From Nonomuraea wenchangensis (GTDB lineage: Bacteria; Actinomycetota; Actinomycetes; Streptosporangiales; Streptosporangiaceae), in the NCBI RefSeq assembly GCF_900111685.1, contig NZ_FOHX01000008.1:124001-188000 (forward strand): a stretch of 64,000 bases of DNA. Reading direction: 5' to 3'. Each line of letters starts with the position of its first letter. Positions within the stretch are counted from its first letter, which is position 1. This document shows, piece by piece, positions 23,141 to 31,472 of this stretch. The translations under genes were made by a program, and so were the position numbers. Below the pieces are notes generated by a model. It was not told where the DNA came from. It saw only the letters and a program-made list of their open reading frames with translations, and ran no database searches.

Positions 23141-24730
23141 TCACCGCCTCCCGTCGGGACCGGCGGTCAGCTCGGCCAGACGACGGTGACCCGCCCGCTC
23201 GGCCGCCACGATCCGCTCCTCCGGCAGCGCCGCCCCGCGCCACTCCCCCGCCGCCAGGTCGGCCGCCTCACGCAACCCCACCAACGCCGCGCGCAGCCGG
23301 TCGGCCGCCGGACGAGGCTCGGCCACCAGCCGCTCCAGCCGTTCCAGCCCGTCGTGGACGCGCCCGGCGGCCCGCCGATCGCGCAGCACCACGCACGCCA
23401 CCAACCCGGCCATCGCGCCCAGGCACGTGTCCAGCCACCGATCGGCCACCAGCACCGGCACCGGCTGCGTCCCCGCGAACTGCGTCATCAGGATCGCCGT
23501 CGGCGTCACGAACACGCTCCCCAGCCAGTAGTTCCGCGTCATCGCCCGCTCCGTCACGAACTGCAGCGCCAGCACCGTCACCAGCAGCGCCACCGCACCC
23601 AGCCGCGTCACCGGCGCCAGCACCGTGAACAGCGCCACCCCGAGCAGGTTGCCCACCACCCGCTGCACCGCCCGGCTCCACGACATGGCCGTGCTGGCCG
23701 CGAACACCGACGCCGCCGTCACCACCGCCCAGTACGGCCGCCCGACCCCGAACGCCATCGACCCCCACCCGGCCGCCGCCGAGCCGGCGAACACCATCAC
23801 CACGACCCGCCACCGGCCCGCGACGTCCCGCGCCAGCCCCCGCAGCCCACGCCCGGCGCTCTCCTCGGCGGCGATCCCGGCCAGCTCCGCCCGCTCGGCC
23901 GCCGCGGTGCTCCGGTCACCGGCCGGCGGCACGGGCACCGGCCGCCCCTCTCGCAGCTCGCGCGCCCAGCCGCGCAGCGCCTCGGGCCCGGCGCCGCCGC
24001 TCACGCCCGACTCCGCCCGTACCAGCAGGCCGCGCAGCTCCTCACGGCCCGCGCCCGCGCGCAGCAGCGTCTGCCAGGCGGCGTTCACCGCCGCCGCGGC
24101 CGCGTGCCGCGCCTCACGAACGCCGTCCGTCCCGTCCTGCCGGGCGCGGAGCAGGCGCGCGGTCGCCTCCAGGGCGCGGGCCACCGCCACCCGCTCCGGC
24201 CCGTCCCGCCGGACCAGCCACGGCGCCATCCCCACCGCCCAGGCCACGACCCCACCCAGCACTCCCACCCCCACGTGCAGCGGCACGTCGGCGAGTCGCT
24301 GCGGTACGAACGCCGCGCTCGCCGCCAGGAAGGTGAGCACCACGTTGCCCGGCGGGCCGATGCGCGTGGCGTCGCACACCGCCTTGTGCAGCCCCGCGAG
24401 CACCGCCGCCACCGCCACCCGTACGGCCACGGCGTCGGTGAGCGCGGCGGTCACCAGCGCGATCCCCACGCCGGCCAGCATCCCGGCCACGACCCACGCC
24501 AGCGCCCCGGCCCGCGCCCGGTAGGGCAGGCCGTGACCGTAGAGGGCGCACATGGCGCCGGCGGCGCCGTACAGGACCAGGTCCAGCCGCCCCGCCGCCA
24601 CCAGCGGCCCCAGCACCACGAGCAGCGCGACGACCGAGCTGAACGCGGGCTTGTGCCAGACGTCGCCGAGCGGCGCCAGCCGCAACGCGGACAGGACCGG
24701 CAGACGGACGGCGAAGGCAGGAGAACGCAT
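23141..24730 (-). CDS. FUSC-family (aromatic acid exporter-like) membrane protein
   Basis: The 529-residue protein has two sets of about five to six transmembrane segments, residues 30-180 and 320-445, separated by a charged soluble region, the usual FUSC/ArAE plan. The second set begins FAGSAAAGWGSMAFGVGRPY with WAVVTAASVF and SWSRAVQRVVGNLLGVAL, the conserved signature of the family. Such proteins export aromatic carboxylates and other lipophilic acids. The start ATG 24730 lies close to an AT-rich promoter with little leader. The MarR gene follows after two bases, giving the familiar MarR-exporter pair. Confidence 0.85.
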   Translation of the reverse strand: MRSPAFAVRLPVLSALRLAPLGDVWHKPAFSSVVALLVVLGPLVAAGRLDLVLYGAAGAMCALYGHGLPYRARAGALAWVVAGMLAGVGIALVTAALTDAVAVRVAVAAVLAGLHKAVCDATRIGPPGNVVLTFLAASAAFVPQRLADVPLHVGVGVLGGVVAWAVGMAPWLVRRDGPERVAVARALEATARLLRARQDGTDGVREARHAAAAAVNAAWQTLLRAGAGREELRGLLVRAESGVSGGAGPEALRGWARELREGRPVPVPPAGDRSTAAAERAELAGIAAEESAGRGLRGLARDVAGRWRVVVMVFAGSAAAGWGSMAFGVGRPYWAVVTAASVFAASTAMSWSRAVQRVVGNLLGVALFTVLAPVTRLGAVALLVTVLALQFVTERAMTRNYWLGSVFVTPTAILMTQFAGTQPVPVLVADRWLDTCLGAMAGLVACVVLRDRRAAGRVHDGLERLERLVAEPRPAADRLRAALVGLREAADLAAGEWRGAALPEERIVAAERAGHRRLAELTAGPDGRR

Positions 24731-24749
24731 CCCATAAGTTTAGCGGATG

Positions 24750-24763
24750 TTTCACTAGTAAAA
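24750..24763. promoter_or_regulatory. Imperfect 14-bp palindrome in the FUSC promoter
   Basis: TTTCACTAGTAAAA reads the same on the other strand except for one base pair (core ACTAGT flanked by TTTn/nAAA). It lies 20 bases upstream of the FUSC start in the only AT-rich patch nearby. A MarR-type operator acting for the FUSC-MarR unit is the simplest reading. Confidence 0.45.
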
Positions 24764-24817
24764 TAACCATCGCTGAAGCGGACAGGACGTGGCCTCCACT
24801 CCCGGCACAATGAACCC

Positions 24818-25795
24818 ATGCCGAAGACGTCCGCGCGCCTGCTCTCCCTCCTCACCCTGCTCCAGACCCGCCGCGACTGGCCGGGAGCGCTGCTCGCCGA
24901 ACGCCTCGACGTCAGCCCTCGCACCGTCCGCCGCGACGTCGACCGCCTGCGCGAACTCGGCTACCCCATCACCGCCGCCAAAGGACCCGACGGCGGCTAC
25001 CGCCTCACCCCCGGCACCGACCTGCCCCCGCTCCTCTTCGACGACGACCAGGCCGTGGCCCTCGCCATCGCCCTCCACCACGCCACCGCCACCGGCGCCG
25101 ACATCGCCGAAGGCGCCGCCCGCGCCCTCACCACCGTCCGGCAGGTCATGCCCGCCCGCCTGCGCCACCGCATCGACGCCCTCCACGTCACCACCGTCGA
25201 ACCCCCCACCACCCGGCCACCCGCGCGAGCGGGCAGCGCCCTCCTCATGACCATCAGCGCGGCCGTCCACGCCCGCGAGATCCTCCGCTTCGACTACGGC
25301 CCCGGCACCGAGGACGACGCCCCGCCGCGCCGGGTCGAGCCCCACCACCTCCTCACCTGGCGCGGGCGCTGGTATCTCCTCGCCTGGGACCTCGACCGCC
25401 ACGACTGGCGCACCTTCCGCGCCGACCGGATCACCCCGAAGATCCCGACCGGCCCCCGTTTCACCCCACGCGAACCGCCCATGGGCGACGTGGCCACCTT
25501 CATCGCCGCCCGCTTCCGCGGCTCCGACCCCGACGCCGGCACCGCCGACTGGCCCTGCCAGGGCGAGGTCATCCTCCACCTGCCCGCCGCCGACGTGGCC
25601 CCCTATCTCCGTGACGGCATCGTCGAGGAACTCGGGCCCGGCCGCTGCCGGCTGGTCCTCGGCTCCTGGTCGTGGCACGGCCTGGCCGCCGGGCTCGGCA
25701 GGTTCGACGCCGACATCGAGGTCGTCGGCCCGCCGGAGCTCAGGGACGCCTTCGAGCGTCTTGCTCGCCGCTATGCCAAGGCTGCCCTGGGCTGA
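24818..25795 (+). CDS. WYL-domain transcriptional regulator
   Basis: The 325-residue protein starts with a DeoR-type helix-turn-helix (TSARLLSLLTLLQTRRDWPG, LLAERLDVSPRTVRRDVDRL, GPDGGYRL). A helical middle segment (FDDDQAVALAIALHHATATG) follows, then the WYL ligand domain with ILRFDYGPGTE, RRVEPHHLLTWRGRWYLLAW and RTFRADRI. The C-terminal extension (WCX) carries a EVILHLPAADVAPYL segment. WYL domains sense nucleic acid or nucleotide-like ligands. The gene is divergent from the FUSC unit and converges with the large unknown gene. Confidence 0.9.
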   Translation: MPKTSARLLSLLTLLQTRRDWPGALLAERLDVSPRTVRRDVDRLRELGYPITAAKGPDGGYRLTPGTDLPPLLFDDDQAVALAIALHHATATGADIAEGAARALTTVRQVMPARLRHRIDALHVTTVEPPTTRPPARAGSALLMTISAAVHAREILRFDYGPGTEDDAPPRRVEPHHLLTWRGRWYLLAWDLDRHDWRTFRADRITPKIPTGPRFTPREPPMGDVATFIAARFRGSDPDAGTADWPCQGEVILHLPAADVAPYLRDGIVEELGPGRCRLVLGSWSWHGLAAGLGRFDADIEVVGPPELRDAFERLARRYAKAALG

Positions 25796-25815
25796 TTCGT
25801 CGCCAGCGGCCCAGC

Positions 25816-25832
25816 GCCTTTACATTGTAGAT
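25816..25832. repeat. 17-bp intergenic motif, copy 1 (GCCTTTACAtTGTAGAT)
   Basis: The sequence matches the copy at 31456-31472 in 16 of 17 positions. It contains the odd palindrome TACA-T-TGTA. Here it spans the stop codon of the large minus-strand gene. TACAnTGTA-like symmetry recalls BlaI/CopY-type half-sites, but no such regulator is encoded in the window. Confidence 0.45.
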
Positions 25833-28330
25833 TCCTGGACCAGCCTCTGGAGCCGCCTCGCCTCCTGGACCAGGCGCGACGAGCCCTTGCGGGCCGCGAT
25901 CGCCGCCACCTCCGGCAGGTCCGCGCGCACCCGCCCGATCCTCGCCGCCCGCGCACCCGCCGCGAGCAGGTCCGCCAGCCCGGCACGCGGCCGTTCGCCC
26001 TCTCCTGGCAGCAGCCCGGGAAGCAGCCGCACCACCACCTCCCACACGGCCTCGTGCGCGCCCGCCTGCGTCGCGTCGTCGAGCACCGCGACCACCCGGT
26101 TCAGCTTGACGTAGTCGCCCTTGACCAGCTTCGTGACCACCTTGGCCAGCTCGGCGGCCGGGACCTCGCCGCGCGCGGCCAGCGTGAGCAGCGCGTCGGC
26201 CGCCGCCGCCCGCCCGGCCGCCTGGGCCTGCCCCATGCCGCAGGCCAACGCGTACGCCAGGCCCGTGCCGAGCGGCCCCTCGCCGTGGACGAGATCCACC
26301 AGCACGCGCGCGTCGCTGTCCGTGCCCTCGGTGCCGTGCCAGAGCGGGGTCACCAGGTGGGCGGCCACCACGTCGCGGTGCGAGGGCATGACCAGCGGCC
26401 ACCAGTCCGTCGACCGCGAGTGGGCCGCCCCTGTCTCCAGCAACTCCCGGACGCGCCCCGGCGTGCCGCCAGCGCCGATGGTGGCCATCAGCCAGGACCC
26501 GCGACCCCGGCCGACCGTCACCTCGGGATCGCCGAGGTGGTCCCCCCGCATCCAGGCGGCGCACGCCCGGCCCGCCTCCGACACGAGCCGCCCCGCGCGG
26601 GCGACGTCGGCGGCGGCGACCTCACGGGGCAGGCGGAGCAGGGCCTGGGTCAGGTCGGCGGGCAGCGCCTCCACCCCATCGGCCTCCAGGCGCTCCAGCC
26701 GGTCCAGCAGCACGCCGGGCGCCACATGGCCGGTGACCGCCGTCGGGGTCGCCAGGACGACCGGGTAACGACCGCCGTCCGTGTAGCGGCCGGCCAGCTC
26801 CACGCACCGGCGCACCGGCGGCTCGTCGAGCACGGCCCGGGAGCTCGGCCACTGGCTGCGCCGCGAGGTCAGCGACCTGCTGGCCGCCGGCGCGGCGAAG
26901 GCCAGGAACGCCCGCCGCAGCGCGTAGCCGGCGTGCCCGCCGAACCCGTACTCCCAGTGACCGAAGAAGCTCGCGTCGAGCGGCTCGGTCCAGGGGCGCA
27001 GCGCCGCGCGCAGCCCCTCCGGATCGCGTTCGGACCAGGTCGCGAGCCCCGCCAGCAGCGCCTCGAACGTGTGCGGGTCCTCGTCGGAGAGAAAGACGTC
27101 AAGGCCGCGCGCCAGCTCCTCCGCCGACCCGTACGGCGCCGGCAGCCGCCGCCCGTCCACCGCCGCCGCCAGCGGCACCACCTCCGGCTCGTCGGCGTCG
27201 ATGGCGCCTCCGTACCCGGCGGCGATCTTCTCCCGCAGGTCGGCGGGCAAGCCCGCGGCGGCGCGGACCTCCGCGCGTGCCCCGGGGTCCGCGTGCGGCG
27301 CCAGCCGCACCGCGAGCCGCACGGCCCGCTCCTGCAGCGCCAGGGAGTTCTGGGCGAACAGCACCGTCATCGCCCGCAGCACCGCCCCCGTCCGGCCACC
27401 GTCGCGCCGCACCGCGTCGCCCGCCCACGCGACCATGCCCCGCAGCAGCTTCTTCTCCGGCCGGAACACCAGCGCCTCCAGCGCCTCGGTGAACGACTCC
27501 TCGCTCAGCCGCCCGGCCTCCTCCAGCCGCCGGAGCTGCGCCAGCGCCAGATCGGCCACCGCGACCGGCCCGGCGGGCAGCAGCGCCACGTAGTCCTCGG
27601 CGTGCCGGGCGATCTCGTCGAGATCGGGGCCGAGCCGGTCGTGCAGGCCCGCCGGCGCCGGCAGCGCGGCCGGGCCGTCGCGCAGCAGCCTCCTGACCAG
27701 CCCGTCGAGCACGGCCGTCCGCTCCAGCAGCCCGGCCTCGACCAGGCGGACGACGTTGTCGTTGACGTCCCACGGCGGCAGCGTGGCGAGCCCGTCGATC
27801 TCGAACAGCGTCGACCCGTACGCGGCCAGCAGCGGATCGCCCGCCGCCCGGTCCGGCTCCAGCGTGCGCAACCAGCCGGTCTTGAAGACGTCGGCGTCCT
27901 GCGGCGGCTCGACGCCCGTCTCGCGGACGAGCTCGGCCGCCAACCGCCACGTCCAGCCGTCCGCGAGCCGCAACCGCCGGGCCAGGCGCACGGCCAGGTC
28001 GGCACGCCAGTCGTCGGGCCGGGCGCGCAGCACCTCCAGCACGCGCGGAACGCATCTCCGCTCGTTGAGGTCGCGGAAGTCGCGCCGTAGCAGCCACGAC
28101 GCCACCGCCGACGCCCCGCCGACGACGCCGGCGCCCGTCAGCAGCAGCGGCGACAGCTCCTGACGCCGGTCCCACGAGGAGATCCCGGCGGCGCGCCGGC
28201 GGGCGAGGTGCCTGGCCGGCTCCGCGGCCACCGAACGGCGTTCGGCCGGGGTCAGCTCGCCGACGCGGCGCATCGTGCCGTCCACGTCGCCGACCTGTAC
28301 GAGCTTGAGCAGGTCGTCCCAGGTGCTCAT
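25820..28330 (-). CDS. Large helical protein of unknown function (DUF6493-like)
   Basis: The ATG at 28330 follows GGAGG at seven bases. The 836-residue product begins STWDDLLKLVQVGDVDGTMR and proceeds through many amphipathic helical pairs. Notable conserved-looking stretches are LLLTGAGVVGGASAVASWLL, RRDFRDLNERRCVPRVLEVL, VRRLLRDGPAALPAPAGLHD, WAGDAVRRDGGRTGAVLRAM and WWPLVMPSHRDVVAAHL. The pattern suggests an armadillo/HEAT-like scaffold. The general look matches the actinobacterial DUF6493 group, often near SWIM-zinc-finger and MoxR/VWA genes, though none are adjacent here. No catalytic motif was found. Confidence 0.7.
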   Translation of the reverse strand: MSTWDDLLKLVQVGDVDGTMRRVGELTPAERRSVAAEPARHLARRRAAGISSWDRRQELSPLLLTGAGVVGGASAVASWLLRRDFRDLNERRCVPRVLEVLRARPDDWRADLAVRLARRLRLADGWTWRLAAELVRETGVEPPQDADVFKTGWLRTLEPDRAAGDPLLAAYGSTLFEIDGLATLPPWDVNDNVVRLVEAGLLERTAVLDGLVRRLLRDGPAALPAPAGLHDRLGPDLDEIARHAEDYVALLPAGPVAVADLALAQLRRLEEAGRLSEESFTEALEALVFRPEKKLLRGMVAWAGDAVRRDGGRTGAVLRAMTVLFAQNSLALQERAVRLAVRLAPHADPGARAEVRAAAGLPADLREKIAAGYGGAIDADEPEVVPLAAAVDGRRLPAPYGSAEELARGLDVFLSDEDPHTFEALLAGLATWSERDPEGLRAALRPWTEPLDASFFGHWEYGFGGHAGYALRRAFLAFAAPAASRSLTSRRSQWPSSRAVLDEPPVRRCVELAGRYTDGGRYPVVLATPTAVTGHVAPGVLLDRLERLEADGVEALPADLTQALLRLPREVAAADVARAGRLVSEAGRACAAWMRGDHLGDPEVTVGRGRGSWLMATIGAGGTPGRVRELLETGAAHSRSTDWWPLVMPSHRDVVAAHLVTPLWHGTEGTDSDARVLVDLVHGEGPLGTGLAYALACGMGQAQAAGRAAAADALLTLAARGEVPAAELAKVVTKLVKGDYVKLNRVVAVLDDATQAGAHEAVWEVVVRLLPGLLPGEGERPRAGLADLLAAGARAARIGRVRADLPEVAAIAARKGSSRLVQEARRLQRLVQESTM

Positions 28331-28475
28331 GCGGGAACCTCCGATCCGTGACGGCTGATCATGAGCGGGGACGTTAGCGGGAGTCTCCGACAGTTCCCGG
28401 CTGCCGGTGATCTTGCCGTCCGACGACCTTCTGGGGCAGGGTGACAACAGCGGGCAGAACGGTGAAGGGGAGCGT

Positions 28476-29333
28476 ATGACGCAGGCGGACGAGGCGAACG
28501 CCACCCGGCCCATCACGGCCGGCGCGCGCTACGTCGCGCTCGGCAGCTCCTTCGCCGCGGGCCCCGGGATCGCGCCGATCGTCGAGCGGCGGGCAGGCCG
28601 CTCCGGACGCAACTACGCCCATCAGGTGGCCGGCGCGCTCTCCCTCCGCCTGACCGACGTCAGCTTCTCGGGCGCGACCACGGTCGACGTCCTGGAAGGG
28701 CGGCGCGGGACGCCCGCCCAGATCGAGGCCGTGACGAGCGGCACCGCGCTCGTCACGATCACTGTGGGCGGCAACGACCTCGGCTACATCGGCGGCCTGA
28801 TCGCCGCCGGGGCCGCCGACGCCACCGCCCGGCGTCTCGGCCGGATCTCCCGGCGGGCCGCCCGGTGGGTGCGCGGCCGGGTGTCGCTGGAGGTGGACGG
28901 GCAGAGCGTGGAGGCGGCCGAGCGGGCCATGACGGCGGTCGGACAGGCCGTCCGGCGGCGGGCCCCGGCCGCGCGGGTGCTGTTCGTCGACTACCTGCCC
29001 GTCGCCGGCAGCCACGAGCGGGCCGGCGTCCCCGCGCCCCGGCTGCCGCTCACGCCCGGCGAGCTGGGCCAGGTCACCCGTACGGCCGAGCTGCTGTCCC
29101 GCGCCTTCGCCACGGCGGCCGAGCGCAGCGGGTCCGAGCTCGTACGCGCCTCGGCGGCCGGGCTCGACCACGGGCCGCTGTCCCCCGACCCCTGGGTCAC
29201 CGGGTACGAGGGCTCACTGCTGCGGCGCGGCGCGGCGGTGCCGTACCATCCGACCCTGGCCGGCATGACGGCGGTCGCCCGCCTGATCGTCGAGCACCTG
29301 CGCGAGCCCGGGCCCGCTCAGCCCGCGAGCTGA
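28476..29333 (+). CDS. SGNH/GDSL-type hydrolase, probably intracellular
   Basis: The start ATG 28476 has AAGGGGAG upstream; the longer frame is unsupported. Block I is ARYVALGSSFAAGPGIAPIV (catalytic Ser in a GSS rather than GDS context). Block III is TITVGGNDLGYIGGL (oxyanion Asn). Block V is inferred from the terminal YHPTLAGM with the catalytic His. The 285-residue length is typical of actinobacterial SGNH esterases, most of which are secreted, but no signal peptide is present. Substrate unknown. Its end overlaps the convergent ligase gene by 16 bases. Confidence 0.85.
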   Translation: MTQADEANATRPITAGARYVALGSSFAAGPGIAPIVERRAGRSGRNYAHQVAGALSLRLTDVSFSGATTVDVLEGRRGTPAQIEAVTSGTALVTITVGGNDLGYIGGLIAAGAADATARRLGRISRRAARWVRGRVSLEVDGQSVEAAERAMTAVGQAVRRRAPAARVLFVDYLPVAGSHERAGVPAPRLPLTPGELGQVTRTAELLSRAFATAAERSGSELVRASAAGLDHGPLSPDPWVTGYEGSLLRRGAAVPYHPTLAGMTAVARLIVEHLREPGPAQPAS

Positions 29334-30877
29334 TCCAGGAGGCTCAACCGGTCGATCTTGCCCGTCTGGTTGCGCGGCAGCGACTCGACGAACACCACCT
29401 CGCGCGGCACCTTGTACGCGGCCAGCTCGGCCTTGACCGCCTTGCGCAGGTCGTCGGCCGAGGGCGGCGCGTCCTGGTCGGGCACCACGTACGCGGCCAG
29501 CCGCTGCCCGAACTCCTCGTCCGGCACGCCCAGCACCGCCACGTCGGCCACGCCCGGCCACCCGGCCAGCAGGTCCTCGACCTCCTGCGGGAACACGTTC
29601 TCGCCCCCGGAGACGATCATGTCGTCGTCGCGGCCGTCGATGAACAGCAGCCCGTCCGGGCCCCGGTGGCCGAGGTCGCCGGTGGGCAGCAGGCCGTCGG
29701 CCGCGCCGGTGAAGGTCAGCCCGCCGGACACCAGCACCCGGCCCACCTCGCCGGGCGGCTGCTCCGCGCCGTCCGGGCCCGCCACGCGGACGGTCGCGCC
29801 GCGCGGCGGGCGGCCCACGGTGCCGGGCGCGGCGCGCAGCTCGGCCGGCGTGGCCAGCGCCGCCCAGCCGGCCTCCGTGGAGCCGTACAGGTTGTAGAGG
29901 ACCTCGCCGTAGGCGTCCATGAACGCGGCGGCCAGGCCGGGAGGGAGCGCCGAACCGCCGGAGACCACCACCCGCAGGTCCGGCAGGCGGCGCGGCGGGC
30001 GGGCCAGCAGCCGCCGCAGCATGACCGGCACGGCGACCAGCGCCGCGGCCCGCTCGACGGCCAGCGCGTCCAGCACGGCGCGGGCGTCGAACCCGCCGCG
30101 CAGCAGCACGACCGGGCAGCCGAGCACCAGAGCGGCGCCGTACCAGAGCAGGCCCAGGCCGTGGAACAGCGGCGGCGCGATGAGCATCGGCTCGCCGCCG
30201 CGCAGCGGCACCGTGGCCAGCATCGACACGAACGGCTCGGCCAGCTCGGCCAGCGACAGCCGGCGCGGAGCGCCTTTGGGCGTGCCGGTCGTGCCCGATG
30301 TCAGCAGCACCAGCCGCCCCGGCCGGCGCGGCGGCTCGACGGCGGAGCCGGTGGCCAGGCCGGCGGCGGCGAGCAGGTCGAGGTCGCCCACGCGCGGCCC
30401 GTCGAACTCCACCGGCGGCAGGTCCGGCGCGGCGATCAGCACGTCCACGCCCTCCCGCGTCAGCAGCTCGCGCAGCCGCGGCCCGGCGAGCCCGGTGTTG
30501 AGCAGCAGCAGATCCGCGCCCAGCCGCGACACCGCCGCGATCGCCAGCGGGAAGCCCCGGTCGTTGGGCCACATGACGGCGACCGTGCGCCCCGGCCCCA
30601 CCGCGTGCCGCCGCCGCAGCTCGGCGGCGAGCCCGGCGGCCCGCGCGTCCAGCTCGGCGAACGTCAGCGAGCCCGCCTCGTCCACCACCGCGGTGCGGTC
30701 CGGCCAGCGGGCCGCCGCGATCGCCACCCCGGCCGCCGGGGTGACGTGGAAGTGCCGGTACGCCTCCACCACACGGGCCAGCGCGGCGGGCGGCACCGGC
30801 CCCAGCAGCCCGTTGCGGGTCAGCGTGAGCGCCGCCTCCACCCCGAAACCGCCCAGCTCGACCAGCCTTGCGAACAT
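29318..30877 (-). CDS. Acyl-CoA synthetase (AMP-forming, FadD-like)
   Basis: The 519-residue enzyme has the ANL-superfamily motifs in order: LLTSGTTGTPKGAPR (P-loop), PPLFHGLGL, YGSTEAG (motif A5), TGDLGHRGPDGLLFIDGRDD (A7/A8 hinge), GENVFPQEVED and the C-terminal PRNQTGKIDRL with the catalytic Lys. It activates a carboxylic acid, probably a fatty acid, to acyl-AMP and then CoA thioester. The N-terminus (GPVPPAALARVVEAYRHFHV) matches a FadD2/FadD12-like subgroup common in mycolic and other actinobacteria. It stands alone upstream of nothing obvious. Confidence 0.88.
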   Translation of the reverse strand: MFARLVELGGFGVEAALTLTRNGLLGPVPPAALARVVEAYRHFHVTPAAGVAIAAARWPDRTAVVDEAGSLTFAELDARAAGLAAELRRRHAVGPGRTVAVMWPNDRGFPLAIAAVSRLGADLLLLNTGLAGPRLRELLTREGVDVLIAAPDLPPVEFDGPRVGDLDLLAAAGLATGSAVEPPRRPGRLVLLTSGTTGTPKGAPRRLSLAELAEPFVSMLATVPLRGGEPMLIAPPLFHGLGLLWYGAALVLGCPVVLLRGGFDARAVLDALAVERAAALVAVPVMLRRLLARPPRRLPDLRVVVSGGSALPPGLAAAFMDAYGEVLYNLYGSTEAGWAALATPAELRAAPGTVGRPPRGATVRVAGPDGAEQPPGEVGRVLVSGGLTFTGAADGLLPTGDLGHRGPDGLLFIDGRDDDMIVSGGENVFPQEVEDLLAGWPGVADVAVLGVPDEEFGQRLAAYVVPDQDAPPSADDLRKAVKAELAAYKVPREVVFVESLPRNQTGKIDRLSLLDQLAG

Positions 30878-30955
30878 CCGCGCACCGCCGCCTTTCGCTC
30901 GAACGGGGATCGACGGAGATCGTACGTGTACCCCGGCACGTCCCTCAGGAACCCG

Positions 30956-31378
30956 TCACCGGGTGCGGGCCGCCCCGGCCTGCGCGGGCAGCTTCAGCGC
31001 GATGCGTACGGTGGTGCCCGCGGGCCCGGTGAGGAAGACGACCTCGTCGGACAGGCGGCGCATCAGCCAGATGCCGCGCCCGCCCGGCGCGGACGCGGCC
31101 GGCAGCGACTCGCGTTTCAGCACCTCGACCGGGATGCCGTCCCCGTCGTCGGCGATCTCGCAGACCAGCCTGCCGCCCTCCGGGCCGTCCTCGCGCCACA
31201 GGCGCAGCCGGCCCCGCCCGCCGCCGTGCTCGACCGCGTTGACCAGGCATTCGTTGACCGCCGACAGGAAGTCCCCCAGCCGCTCGCCGGTCACCCCTTG
31301 GGCGCGGGCGCAGGCGAGGACCGCGTGGCGGGTGCGTACCAGGCAGCTCTCGTCGAAGTCCACCTTCAGCAGGCCCAT
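30956..31378 (-). CDS. Anti-sigma factor-type ATP-binding protein (RsbW/SpoIIAB-like HATPase)
   Basis: The 140-residue product is a bare GHKL ATPase domain: SAVNECLVNAVEHGGGRG (N box), ADDGDGIP (G1), GGRGIWLMRRLSDEVVF (G2) and GTTVRIAL. Single-domain proteins of this type phosphorylate anti-anti-sigma factors and hold sigma factors of the SigB/SigF type. No partner STAS-domain or sigma gene is in the window. It may also serve the freestanding regulators common in actinobacteria. The 17-bp motif copy at 31456 lies about 80 bases upstream of its start. Confidence 0.82.
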   Translation of the reverse strand: MGLLKVDFDESCLVRTRHAVLACARAQGVTGERLGDFLSAVNECLVNAVEHGGGRGRLRLWREDGPEGGRLVCEIADDGDGIPVEVLKRESLPAASAPGGRGIWLMRRLSDEVVFLTGPAGTTVRIALKLPAQAGAARTR

Positions 31379-31455
31379 GTCCTCACTGTCGGCGACTTCC
31401 GTCGTTCCGAACAGTGCTCAAGGTCACAACGACGAGGTACGAAAACCAGAGTGTG

Positions 31456-31472
31456 GCCTTTACAATGTAGAT
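31456..31472. repeat. 17-bp intergenic motif, copy 2 (GCCTTTACAaTGTAGAT)
   Basis: It differs from the copy at 25816-25832 only at the central base of TACAnTGTA. It sits directly after the stop of the LLM oxidoreductase gene and upstream of the anti-sigma-type gene, where it could be an operator for the latter. The regulator is not identifiable from the window. Confidence 0.45.

Noticed and set aside
26054..28090. A 678-residue plus-strand frame opposite the large unknown protein
   Set aside because: The minus-strand gene has a GGAGG ribosome site and coherent helical repeats; the plus-strand translation is a compositional mirror without motifs.
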